DNA of 64,000 nucleotides from CAVPGP01 sp963704025. Lineage in GTDB: Bacteria; Actinomycetota; Thermoleophilia; Gaiellales; Gaiellaceae. Both the position numbers and the translations under genes were made by a program. Location: NCBI GenBank assembly GCA_963704025.1, contig CAVPGP010000002.1, positions 310,001 through 374,000 of the forward strand, written 5' to 3'. Positions 32,804 to 40,387 of the stretch are shown piece after piece (position 1 is the stretch's first letter; the number at the start of each line of letters is the position of its first letter). A model generated the notes under the pieces. The model made no database searches. It saw only the letters and a list, made by a program, of their open reading frames with translations, and had not been told where the DNA came from.

Positions 32804-33966
32804 GGCTGCAGGAACGGCTGCCCCGGGACGCCGCGCGGAGCAGGCTTCCCGCCCAGCCAGGCGTTCACGGTCGCGCCGACGTCGGCGAACTCGCCGTTGT
32901 GAATCTGCCCGGCGGCGCTCCGCCCCTCGACGTAGGCGAGCAGGAGCGCGTACTCGCGCGAGTGGTCGGTCGAGGGCGTCGTCGGGTCGCAGCCGTGGTC
33001 CGAGGTGAGGACGAGCAGGTCCCCCGGGCGCAGCGCATCGAGGATGTCGGGCAGCCGGCGGTCGAAGTCCTGCAGGCAGCGGTGGAAGTTGACGGGGTCG
33101 TTGCGATGACCCCAGAGCATGTCCGTCTCGACGAGGTTCACGAAGACGAAGCCCTCGTCGATCTCACGCAGCAGCTGCTCGGTGCGCTGGATGCCCTCGA
33201 CGTTCGACTTCGTCGGGAACGACTCGTCGATGTCCTGGCCGGCGAAGATGTCCGAGATCTTGCCGACGCCGAAGACCTGCTTCCCCGTGTCGCGGACGAC
33301 CGAGAGGTAGTTCGGGCGCTTCGGCACGAGCGAGAAGTCGTGCCGGTTCGGCGTGCGCTCGTAGTGCCCCGGCGAGCCGGCGAACGGCCGGGCGATCACG
33401 CGCCCGACTGCGTGCTTCCCGTTCAGCACCTCGCGCGCGATCCGCGAGCCTTCGTACAGCTCCTCGAGCGGGATCGTCTCCTCGTGGGCGGCGATCTGGA
33501 AGACGGAGTCGGCGGAGGTGTAGACGATCCACTTGCCCGAGCGCTGATGCTCCTCGCCGAGCTCCTGGATGATGTCGGTGCCCGAGGCCGGCTTGTTGCC
33601 GAGGACGCCGCGGCCGGTGCGGTGCATGAAGGGGTCGATCACGTCGTGCGGGAAGCCGTGCGGGTAGGTCGGCATCGCCGTCGGCGTCACCACGCCCATG
33701 AGCTCCCAGTGGCCGGTCGTCGTGTCCTTGCCCTTCGAGCGCTCGACGAGGCGCCCCGCGACCGCCTGCGCGGCCGGCTGCGGCGCACAGCCCTCCAGCG
33801 GCTCGACGTTTCCGAGCCCGAGCGCCTCCATGGTGGGCAGGTCGAGACCGCCGACGGCGCGGGCGACATTCCCGAGTGTGTCCGACCCTTCGTCTCCGAA
33901 GTCGGCCGCATCCGGCAGCGCTCCCGCACCGACAGCGTCGAGCACGATCACGCACGCGCGCGGCAT
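32800..33966 (-). CDS. deoB: Phosphopentomutase
   Basis: A 388-residue alkaline-phosphatase-fold mutase converting (deoxy)ribose-1-phosphate to the 5-phosphate. Metal ligands and nucleophile are in ACVIVLDAVGAGALPDAADF and KGKDTTTGHWELMGVV (Thr); further motifs are NKPASGTDIIQELGEEH, YTSADSVFQIAAHEE, NLVETDMLWGHRND and VLTSDHGCDPTTPSTDHSRE. First gene of the nucleoside-salvage operon. Divergent from a tiny membrane-protein gene with 20 nt between the starts. Confidence 0.95.
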   Translation of the reverse strand: MPRACVIVLDAVGAGALPDAADFGDEGSDTLGNVARAVGGLDLPTMEALGLGNVEPLEGCAPQPAAQAVAGRLVERSKGKDTTTGHWELMGVVTPTAMPTYPHGFPHDVIDPFMHRTGRGVLGNKPASGTDIIQELGEEHQRSGKWIVYTSADSVFQIAAHEETIPLEELYEGSRIAREVLNGKHAVGRVIARPFAGSPGHYERTPNRHDFSLVPKRPNYLSVVRDTGKQVFGVGKISDIFAGQDIDESFPTKSNVEGIQRTEQLLREIDEGFVFVNLVETDMLWGHRNDPVNFHRCLQDFDRRLPDILDALRPGDLLVLTSDHGCDPTTPSTDHSREYALLLAYVEGRSAAGQIHNGEFADVGATVNAWLGGKPAPRGVPGQPFLQP

Positions 33967-33986
33967 GAGGCTATTCTTATCAACCC

Positions 33987-34112
33987 GTGGGCACGATTCT
34001 CGGACTCATCGCGATCGCGATCTTCATCTCGGGCGTCATCGGGCTGGCGTACGGCGTCACGTGGTCCGTCGTGCGGTTCTTCCCGAGCGGCAAGAAGCCC
34101 GACTCGGCGTAG
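33987..34112 (+). CDS. 41-residue single-TM protein
   Basis: GTG at 33987 opens a 41-codon frame: VGTILGLIAIAIFISGVIGL then AYGVTWSVVRFFPSGKKPDS-A and TAG. It is one long hydrophobic helix with a short basic tail. A TATTCT -10-like box at 33972-33977 would place transcription start next to the GTG, so a leaderless mRNA is plausible. Codon use is normal for the genome and the frame is clean. I recognise no family; similar small proteins are often missed in annotation. Confidence 0.55.
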   Translation: MGTILGLIAIAIFISGVIGLAYGVTWSVVRFFPSGKKPDSA

Positions 34113-34120
34113 CGCGCGGT

Positions 34121-34170
34121 CCGGCACCGTGCGGCACCGCGCGGCACCGTGCGGCACCGTGCGGCACCGT
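34121..34170. repeat. Five tandem decamers (GCGGCACCGT)
   Basis: Between the small TM gene and the ParB-like gene, five consecutive 10-nt units read CCGGCACCGT, GCGGCACCGC, GCGGCACCGT, GCGGCACCGT and GCGGCACCGT. A disrupted unit and a further CGGCACCGT run up to the ATG at 34190. The array forms the leader of the downstream gene; unit number could vary by slippage. Confidence 0.75.
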
Positions 34171-34189
34171 CCGGCCCACCCGGCACCGT

Positions 34190-34627
34190 ATGCGGGTGGA
34201 GGCATGGGCGGACACGTGGGCTGAGACATGGGCGGATCTGGCGCCGCTCGTTCCCGCGGAGCTCGCACCGTTCCTGCTGGACTTCGCCTTGGATCTCGAA
34301 CGGCTGTGCGCGCTCGACCTGCCGGTGGAGGAGCTCTCCGTGTGCGAGCTCGAATGGCATCTGGACGAGCTCTTCTGGCGGGGCGCCGACGGGCGGCCGT
34401 TCACGGTGCGTCCACGCGAGGTGCTTCGCGCACCGGACCTCCATCCATGGCATCGCGATCGGATCAACGGAGTGGACCTCTCGCATCCGCTCGACGTCAC
34501 CAGGCGCGGCCACCGCTGGACGATCCTCGACGGCACACACCGGTTCGCGAAGCTCGTCCTCCTCGGCGAGTCGTCCGTGCGTGTGCGAAAGGTCCCGCCC
34601 GGCGCGCTCGAGCTGATCGCGGCGTAG
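34190..34627 (+). CDS. ParB/sulfiredoxin-fold-like hypothetical protein
   Basis: A 145-residue protein. The N-terminal half is acidic and helical (ADTWAETWADLAPLVPAELA, LDLPVEELSVCELEWHLDEL). The C-terminal half has PREVLRAPDLHPWHRDRING, HPLDVTRRGHRWTILDGTHR and FAKLVLLGESSVRVRKVPP, which recalls the ParB-like nuclease fold (I-DGxHR motif). Such stand-alone proteins are often ATP/CTP-binding or kinase-like, but nothing here shows activity. The ATG directly follows a decamer repeat array; no good ribosome site is visible. Confidence 0.6.
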   Translation: MRVEAWADTWAETWADLAPLVPAELAPFLLDFALDLERLCALDLPVEELSVCELEWHLDELFWRGADGRPFTVRPREVLRAPDLHPWHRDRINGVDLSHPLDVTRRGHRWTILDGTHRFAKLVLLGESSVRVRKVPPGALELIAA

Positions 34628-34639
34628 AGCCAGCGCAGA

Positions 34640-34698
34640 CTAGGAGGGTTTGGCGAAACAGCGGCTGTGTCGAGCACCGTTCCGCCAAACCCTCCTAG
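34640..34698. repeat. Perfect 16-bp inverted repeat at converging gene ends
   Basis: CTAGGAGGGTTTGGCG (34640-34655) is exactly complementary to CGCCAAACCCTCCTAG (34683-34698) with a 27-nt loop. It lies between the converging ParB-like and ald genes, and the ald TAG stop is in the right arm. Each arm can also fold on itself (GTTT-GGCG-AAAC). It may act as a bidirectional terminator, although there is no T-tract, or be a miniature repeat element. Confidence 0.7.
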
Positions 34699-35819
34699 AC
34701 CCGCGCGAGCGGCAGGACGTCGTCGAGCGGCGTGTACTCGAGGCCGTGCGCGTCGGCAACCGCTTCATAGGTCACCTTGCCGTTGATGACGTTGACACCG
34801 CGCGCGAGGCCTCTGTCGCGGGCGACCGCCTCGGCGAGGCCGAGATCGGCCATCTCCTCGACGTACGGGAGCGTCGCATTCGTGAGTGCGCGCGTCGAGG
34901 TGATCGGCACCGCTCCCGGCATGTTCGCCACGCAGTAGTGGGTGACGCCCTCGACGACGTAGACCGGCTCGTCGTGCGTCGTCGGCCGCGAGGTCTCGAA
35001 GCAGCCGCCCTGGTCGATCGCCACGTCGACGACGACGGCGCCCGGCTTCATCCCCGCGATCATCTCGCGGGTGACGAGCTTCGGCGCGAGCGCGCCCGGA
35101 ACCAGCACCGCGCCGATCACGAGGTCGGCGTCCTCCACCGAGGACTCGATCTGCAGCGTCGAGGACATGAGCAGCGTCACGCGGCCCGAGAGCACCTCCT
35201 CGAGATGGCGCATCCGGTCGATCGAGCGCTCGAGGATCGTCACCTGGGCTCCGAGCCCCAGGGCGATCACCGCGGCGTTGTAGCCGACCATCCCGCCCCC
35301 GATGATCAGCACCTTGCCGGGGGCGACGCCGGCGATCCCGCCGAGCAGGAGCCCCCGGCCGCCGAGCGGCTTCTCGAGGAAGTACGCACCTGCCTGCGGG
35401 GCGAGCCGGCCGGCAACCTCGCTCATGGGCGCGAGCAACGGCAGCTGCCGGTTGTCTGTCTCGACCGTCTCGTACGCCACGGCTGTGACGCCGCTCTCGA
35501 CGAGCGCCCGGGTCAGCGGCTCGTCCGCGGCGATGTGGAGGTACGTGAACAGCACGAGACCCTCGCGCAGTCGTGCGTACTCGGGCTCGATCGGCTCCTT
35601 CACCTTCAGGAGCAGGTCCGCGGTCTCCCACACTTCGTCGACCGAGCCGATGCCCGCCCCGACGGCGGTGTACGTCTCGTCCGGGTAGGAGCTGCCGTTG
35701 CCGGCGCCGGTCTCGATCGTCACGTCGTGGCCGCGCTGGATCAGCTCGCGCGCGCCGGCCGGGGTCAGCGCGACGCGGTACTCGTGGGTCTTGATCTCCT
35801 TCGCGACGCCGATCTTCAT
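34695..35819 (-). CDS. ald: Alanine dehydrogenase
   Basis: A 374-residue NAD-dependent enzyme interconverting alanine with pyruvate and ammonia. It has MKIGVAKEIKTHEYRVALTP (substrate Arg and Lys region), LFTYLHIAADEPLTRALVES (catalytic His), the NAD-binding KVLIIGGGMVGYNAAVIALG, SIDRMRHLEEVLSGRVTLLM, and VVDVAIDQGGCFETSRPTTH with VYVVEGVTHYCVANMPGAVP. The length is exactly that of the family. ATGA overlap with the NUDIX gene upstream. Confidence 0.95.
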   Translation of the reverse strand: MKIGVAKEIKTHEYRVALTPAGARELIQRGHDVTIETGAGNGSSYPDETYTAVGAGIGSVDEVWETADLLLKVKEPIEPEYARLREGLVLFTYLHIAADEPLTRALVESGVTAVAYETVETDNRQLPLLAPMSEVAGRLAPQAGAYFLEKPLGGRGLLLGGIAGVAPGKVLIIGGGMVGYNAAVIALGLGAQVTILERSIDRMRHLEEVLSGRVTLLMSSTLQIESSVEDADLVIGAVLVPGALAPKLVTREMIAGMKPGAVVVDVAIDQGGCFETSRPTTHDEPVYVVEGVTHYCVANMPGAVPITSTRALTNATLPYVEEMADLGLAEAVARDRGLARGVNVINGKVTYEAVADAHGLEYTPLDDVLPLARV

Positions 35820-36331
35820 GAGCGGCGGAACGATACATCGCCCGGCGCAGCGCCACCGTGCAACAGGAGCATCAGGCCGACGAGCGTCTTCGCGTCCTCC
35901 ACCTCGGCCAACCGGCCGGCGACCTCGCCGAGCGGCCAGCGGACGACGTCGAGGACCTCGTCGTCCTCCGGCCGGGGGTCGCAGGGCTCGAGGCTCTCCG
36001 CCAGGAAGAGATGCATCCGCTCGTCACAGAAGCCGGGTGTCGTCCAGAACGAGATCAGGTGACGCCAGTCGCCGCCGCGGAGGCCACACTCCTCCTCCAG
36101 CTCGCGCTGCGCGGTCTCGAGGGGCGTCTCGCCGGCGTCGACCTTGCCAGCGGGAAGCTCGAGCACGCCCGCGGCGACCGGGTGCCGGTACTGCCGCACG
36201 AGCACCACGTCGCCTTCGTGCACAGCGACGATCGCCGCTGCGTCCACGTGGCGGACGATCTCGATCTCCCTGCCGCCCCGCTCGTCGACCTCGACCCGGA
36301 ACTGCCTTCCCTCGAAGGCGATCCTGCTCAC
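35816..36331 (-). CDS. NUDIX hydrolase (ADP-ribose pyrophosphatase type)
   Basis: A 171-residue NUDIX protein: GREIEIVRHVDAAAIVAVHE, VRQYRHPVAAGVLELPAGKV, and the NUDIX box GETPLETAQRELEEECGLRG (GX5EX7REXXEEXGX). A C-terminal extension includes FWTTPGFCDERMHLFLAESL, as in ADP-ribose pyrophosphatases. In Mycobacterium a NUDIX gene (Rv1700) follows pyrG, so its presence a few genes from pyrG fits. GTG at 36331 overlaps the aldo/keto reductase stop as GTGA. Confidence 0.88.
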   Translation of the reverse strand: MSRIAFEGRQFRVEVDERGGREIEIVRHVDAAAIVAVHEGDVVLVRQYRHPVAAGVLELPAGKVDAGETPLETAQRELEEECGLRGGDWRHLISFWTTPGFCDERMHLFLAESLEPCDPRPEDDEVLDVVRWPLGEVAGRLAEVEDAKTLVGLMLLLHGGAAPGDVSFRRS

Positions 36332-37104
36332 GGCCCCGCCAGCCGCTCGACCTCGGCGCGCTCGTCCGGCCCGAAGAACGGGGGCTCGCCCGCGACCGCG
36401 TTCTCGCGCGTTCGCTCCGGCCTGCTCGTCGCGGGGATGACCAGGTCGACCCGCCGGTCCGACAGCGCCCACTCGAGCAACGCCTGGGCCCACGTCTCGA
36501 CGCCGAGCGCAGCCAGCTGCGCGGAGCTCGGCTCGCGGCGCCTGCGCGCGGCGTTCCCCGAGCCGCCGAGCGGCCGCATGGCGATCACCGCGACGCCGAG
36601 CTCGGCAGCGAGCGGCAGCAGCTCGCGTTCGGCCTCGCGCTCCCACGGGTTGTACGGGACCTGGAGGGTGTCGAATCGCCCGGTGCGCATCGCCTCGGCG
36701 AGCTCCGGGAAGGCGCCCGCGTCGTAGTGCGTGACGCCGATTCGGTCGACCTTGCCCTCGTCGCGCTCGCGCTCGATCCACTCGAGGTGCTCGCGCCAGA
36801 GCACGAGGTTGTGGATCTGCTCGATCTCGACCCGCCCGTACCACGCGAGCTGGTCGCGGAACTGCGTCCGACCTGCCGCGAGGCTGGACGCCCAGATCTT
36901 CGTCGCGATCGTCGCTTCGGCACGGCGTGCGCCGAGCGCCGAGGCGATCGAGCGCTCGGCCCCGCGGTACATCGGGGAGGTGTCGATCACGCGCGTGCCC
37001 GCATCGAGGGCGGCGTTGACGACCTCGCGCGCCAGCTGCGCATCGCTCGCGAACGTGTTCCAGGTTCCAAGGCCGACGACCGGGCCGAGGCGGCGTTCCT
37101 CCAC
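36328..37104 (-). CDS. Aldo/keto reductase
   Basis: A 258-residue TIM-barrel oxidoreductase. It has VGLGTWNTFASDAQL, NAALDAGTRVIDTSPMYRGA (catalytic Asp and Tyr), ATIATKIWASSLAAG (Lys), QIHNLVLWREHLEWIERERD, VDRIGVTHYDAG, LQVPYNPWEREAERELLPLA and the NADP-binding VIPATSRPERTRENAVAGE. The usual catalytic His is represented within QIHNLV. The substrate is unknown. GTG at 37104 directly precedes the conserved start. Confidence 0.85.
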   Translation of the reverse strand: MEERRLGPVVGLGTWNTFASDAQLAREVVNAALDAGTRVIDTSPMYRGAERSIASALGARRAEATIATKIWASSLAAGRTQFRDQLAWYGRVEIEQIHNLVLWREHLEWIERERDEGKVDRIGVTHYDAGAFPELAEAMRTGRFDTLQVPYNPWEREAERELLPLAAELGVAVIAMRPLGGSGNAARRRREPSSAQLAALGVETWAQALLEWALSDRRVDLVIPATSRPERTRENAVAGEPPFFGPDERAEVERLAGP

Positions 37105-37133
37105 GGCGCCGACGGTACCGGCCCGGCAGGCGG

Positions 37134-38083
37134 CTACGCCGCGGTGACGACTGTTGCGTCGTGCGACGACCGGGCGACGCGCACCTCGCGCAGGACACTC
37201 CCGGAGCGGTCGAGCACGGCGAGCGTGCCCCGGTCGAGCGACGGCGTCACCACACAGCCGATCCCCTCCTGGACGTTGTACGAGCCGATCGCGACCGGCG
37301 TGGTCCGCAGCAGGCGGCCGTCGTGGAGCGCGTGCACGCGAATCATCCCGCACTCTCCCGAGGCCACGAACGCGCGGCCTGCGGCGAAGGTGACGTGCTG
37401 CGGCGGATCGTCCGCGCGCAGGAGCCGGAGGAGCCGACCGGCCGAGTCGTAGACGGCCAGACGCTGCTCCTTGCCGGCGCTGACCCAGACCTGGCGGCCC
37501 TTCGGCTCGAAGGCGACGTCGTGCGCCGCGAACGGCGGCCGGATGCGGCCCGCCACCCGCGGGCGAGCCGGGTCGGCGAGATCGACGACCAGATCGTCTC
37601 GGCGCTGAAACCGAGCGCGACCCAGAGCCCACGCCAGAGCGGGTCGCGCGTCACGTGCCGTGCGTGGGCGCCGACCGGAGTCCGGTGGACGACCCGTCCG
37701 GCGCCCAGGTCGATCACCGCCACCTCGCCGAGCTTCGAGTCGGTCACGTACGCGTAGGCGCCGTCCGGGCTGATGGCCGTGTAGCGCGGCTCCGCGAACC
37801 CGCGCAGCACCAGCCGCACCTCGAGTCCGTCGAGGAGCGTCACCGCGCCTTCCTGCGTGTGCGCCACGACAGAGTGGGACGCGAACACGCTCTCGATGCT
37901 CCTCGGGCCGGGCAGCGTGCGAATCCGCCGCACGACGTTGCCGCTCAGCAGGTCGATGGTCGCCACGTGCTCCTCGAGGTCTGCCGTGACGAGGGCCGTC
38001 GGCGTGCCCTTGAGCCGCCGGGCGACCGCATCCGGCGCGAGCGCGAGCGCCGCCGCGCCGGAAAGGAAGGCGCGCCTGTCCAT
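37134..38083 (-). pseudogene. Tat-type secreted beta-propeller (YVTN) protein with a frame break
   Basis: The N-terminus MDRRAFLSGAAALALAPDAV is a twin-arginine-like signal. Propeller blades follow: TALVTADLEEHVATIDLLSG, RYTAISPDGAYAYVTDSKLG and GEVAVIDLGAGRVVHRTPVG. Near 37590-37595 the frame breaks after ALGFSAETI and the homology resumes as LVVDLADPARPRVAGRIRPP. Further blades run to VLREVRVARSSHDATVVTA. One missing base restores the frame, giving about 316 residues. It resembles 40-residue YVTN-repeat surface proteins. Either a pseudogene or a consensus error in a C run. Confidence 0.75.
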
Positions 38084-38145
38084 GCGTCTTCTACGCGGCG
38101 GGCGGGGCGCTGCGTCCCGCGCGACCGCCCGCCGACCCCGCCCCA

Positions 38146-38246
38146 CTTGGTCAGACCAAGACGCAAGAGCGGTGCACGGACTTTCCACAAACCTGGATTC
38201 ATGCGCCCTGGCGCGGCACTCGGCAAGCTCCCTTGGTCAGACCAAG
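38146..38246. repeat. REPIN-like element C: two CTTGGTCAGACCAAG palindromes
   Basis: Two identical 15-nt palindromes, CTTGGTCAGACCAAG, at 38146-38160 and 38232-38246 flank a 71-nt core in the gap between DUF3866 and the beta-propeller gene. The core includes CAAACCTGGATTCATGCGCC, which resembles the core of element A (AAAACTGGAAATGCCTGCA). The GGTC-N-GACC centre resembles the elements at 28106 and 44578, and the outer flank GTGTCACGCGAGTG resembles the element at 10182. Confidence 0.7.
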
Positions 38247-38279
38247 TGTCACGCGAGTGTGACTGTTTCTCCCCAGGGC

Positions 38280-39263
38280 TCAGGCGCCGGCCAGCGTGGC
38301 GGCGGCGAGGTTGCCGGCGACGAAGGCAGCCGCGAAGAACCACGGCTCCTCGTCCGGGCCGCGCCCCATGTGGGAGAGCGGGAGCCCGGCGCACGCCTCC
38401 CGCCAGCCGGACGCGTCGACCTCGACGGCGCCCGGTGGTGCGATCGCGTACCCGGCGGGCCAGGCGAGCTGGACCTCGCCGAGGCAGAGCTCGAGCACGG
38501 CGAGCGTGTGGTGTGACAGCCCACGGTGGCGGTCGCGCCGATCGCGGTCCGAGATCCGCGGTGCGATCACCGGACGCCCGCCGAGCGCGGAGGCCGCATT
38601 CGCGGCGGTTGCCGCCGCCGCGCCGCCGTGTCCGAGCGGGGACGCCGTGCCGACGATCCCCGGCCCGATCGCCGAGACGACCGCGTCGAAGCCCTGGCCC
38701 CGCGCCCACGCGAGGGCCGACCACGGCGTCACGCACGCGACGTCGCCGTCGATGCACGCGCCGACGGCGACGGAAACCTCGACGAGCCCCCGCTCCTTCA
38801 CGGCACGCAGAGCATCCGAGAGGGACACCGGCAAGGCTCCGCCCTCCAGCTGCACGTAGGCCACGCGGCGCCCCGCGAGCGCGGCACAGGCGGGCGCGAG
38901 CTGCGAATGGAGCGAGCAGCACACGACCGGCATCCCCTCGAGCGCGGCGGCGAGCGCGCCCGCCTCCTCGGCATGCGGCACCGCGACCTGCAGCGGCGTG
39001 TACGGCAGCTTCATCACGTGCGCGCCCTCCGCCCCCGCGAGGCCGAGCCCTCGTGTCAGGTTCGCGTGGACGACGTCGAACCCGCCCGAGCCGAGGCCGA
39101 GCTCGCGTGCCTGCACGTTGACCAGCACCTCGTCGCCTTCCTCGACGTCGCCCGTCAGCCGCGGATAGGCGACGCAGGCAGAGCCGTCGACCTCGAGGCG
39201 GACCAGCCCGTCGAGGCGCTCCAGCACGGCGGACACGGTGCCGCGCCTAAGCGAGAGCGGCAT
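38280..39263 (-). CDS. DUF3866 family protein
   Basis: A 327-residue protein matching the actinobacterial DUF3866 family: MPLSLRRGTVSAVLERLDGL, TGDVEEGDEVLVNVQARELG, GFDVVHANLTRG, GAHVMKLPYTPLQVAVPHAE, VVCCSLHSQLAPACAA, VAYVQLEGGALPVSLSDALR and DAVVSAIGPGIVGTASPLGH. Members regularly lie near recN/pyrG in actinobacteria, as here; function unknown. The opening region with paired Val-rich strands looks like an OB-type fold. It overlaps the M20 peptidase gene by 17 nt. Confidence 0.88.
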   Translation of the reverse strand: MPLSLRRGTVSAVLERLDGLVRLEVDGSACVAYPRLTGDVEEGDEVLVNVQARELGLGSGGFDVVHANLTRGLGLAGAEGAHVMKLPYTPLQVAVPHAEEAGALAAALEGMPVVCCSLHSQLAPACAALAGRRVAYVQLEGGALPVSLSDALRAVKERGLVEVSVAVGACIDGDVACVTPWSALAWARGQGFDAVVSAIGPGIVGTASPLGHGGAAAATAANAASALGGRPVIAPRISDRDRRDRHRGLSHHTLAVLELCLGEVQLAWPAGYAIAPPGAVEVDASGWREACAGLPLSHMGRGPDEEPWFFAAAFVAGNLAAATLAGA

Positions 39264-40374
39264 CGACGAGCGCGAGCGTCACGTCAACCATCAGGTCGAG
39301 ATCGTCCGCGGCTATCCGCTCGGCGGGCGTATGGATGTCGGTCATGCCGTTCGCGAGGTTCACGCACTGCAGGCCACGCTCGTTGAAGACATTCGCGTCC
39401 GCGCCGCCGCCGGACAGTGCGAACGAGGGTGTCACGCCCGCTGCCGCCAGCGCCTTCACGGCGAGCCGCACCGGCACGTCGTCCCTGCGGAAGCGGTAGC
39501 CGCGATAGCTCCGCCGGACGGTCGTCTCGACCTCGCACTCCGCGACGCCGGCAGCGAACGTGAACGCGTCCAGCATCTCCTGGACGAGCCCGGCGAGCTT
39601 CTGCTCGTCGTGCGACCGCGCCTCCGCCGTGAACGTGCACCACTCCGGGACGATGTTCGTCGCCGTGCCGCCCGAGATGGTGCCGACATTTGCGGTCGTC
39701 TCCTCGTCGACGCGCCCGAGCCGCAGATCCGCGATCGCGCGCGCGGCGGCCGCGATCGCCGAACGCCCCTCCTCCGGCGCCATCCCGGAGTGCGAAGCGC
39801 GCCCGTGGAAGCGCACCTCGAACGACTGCGCGTGCGGAGCGCCGAGGACGACCTCCCCCACCGGCGCCGCCTGGTCGTAGACGTACCCCGTCCGCGCCTG
39901 CAGACGGGTGGCGTCGAATGCGTAGGCGCCCCGGAGGCCGACCTCCTCCTTCGGTGTGAACAACAGCTCGATGCCCGCGTGTGGCCGTTCCTCCTCGACG
40001 ACCCGGCGGACGCCCTCGAGCATGGCGGCGACCGCCGCCTTGTCGTCCGCACCGAGGATCGTTCCCGCGGCGTTGCGAACCGCGCCGTCCTCGTCTACGA
40101 ACGGCTCGATCGGCCCCTCGGGCGTCACCGTGTCCAGGTGGGCGCAGAAGAAGAGCGGCTCGCCGGCCGCGCTGGGTGCGAGCCGGGCGTAGAGGTTGCC
40201 GGCCGTCGCGTCGATCTCGGCGCCCGCCCCGTCCTCGTCCACGTCGAGCCCGAGCCGGCGCAGCTCCGCGGCGACGCGGTCCGCGACCGCCCGTTCCTCG
40301 CCGGGCGGGCTGGGCATGGCGGCCAGCTCGAGGAAGAGCGCGAGGGTGCGGCTCTGTAGAGGCGTCTGTGCCAC
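39247..40374 (-). CDS. M20-family peptidase (PepT-like)
   Basis: A 375-residue zinc di-metal peptidase: LFLELAAMPSPPGEERAVAD, EPLFFCAHLDTVTPEGPIEP (first metal ligands), GTILGADDKAAVAAMLEGVR (bridging Asp), LLFTPKEEVGLRGAYAFD (catalytic Glu pair), FHGRASHSGMAPEEGRSAIA (lid domain) and the closing GMTDIHTPAERIAADD (His ligand). Related to tripeptidase T and its M20B relatives. It follows pyrG by 13 nt and is likely co-transcribed. Confidence 0.88.
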   Translation of the reverse strand: MAQTPLQSRTLALFLELAAMPSPPGEERAVADRVAAELRRLGLDVDEDGAGAEIDATAGNLYARLAPSAAGEPLFFCAHLDTVTPEGPIEPFVDEDGAVRNAAGTILGADDKAAVAAMLEGVRRVVEEERPHAGIELLFTPKEEVGLRGAYAFDATRLQARTGYVYDQAAPVGEVVLGAPHAQSFEVRFHGRASHSGMAPEEGRSAIAAAARAIADLRLGRVDEETTANVGTISGGTATNIVPEWCTFTAEARSHDEQKLAGLVQEMLDAFTFAAGVAECEVETTVRRSYRGYRFRRDDVPVRLAVKALAAAGVTPSFALSGGGADANVFNERGLQCVNLANGMTDIHTPAERIAADDLDLMVDVTLALVDAALA

Positions 40375-40387
40375 GGACGAGAGCGCC

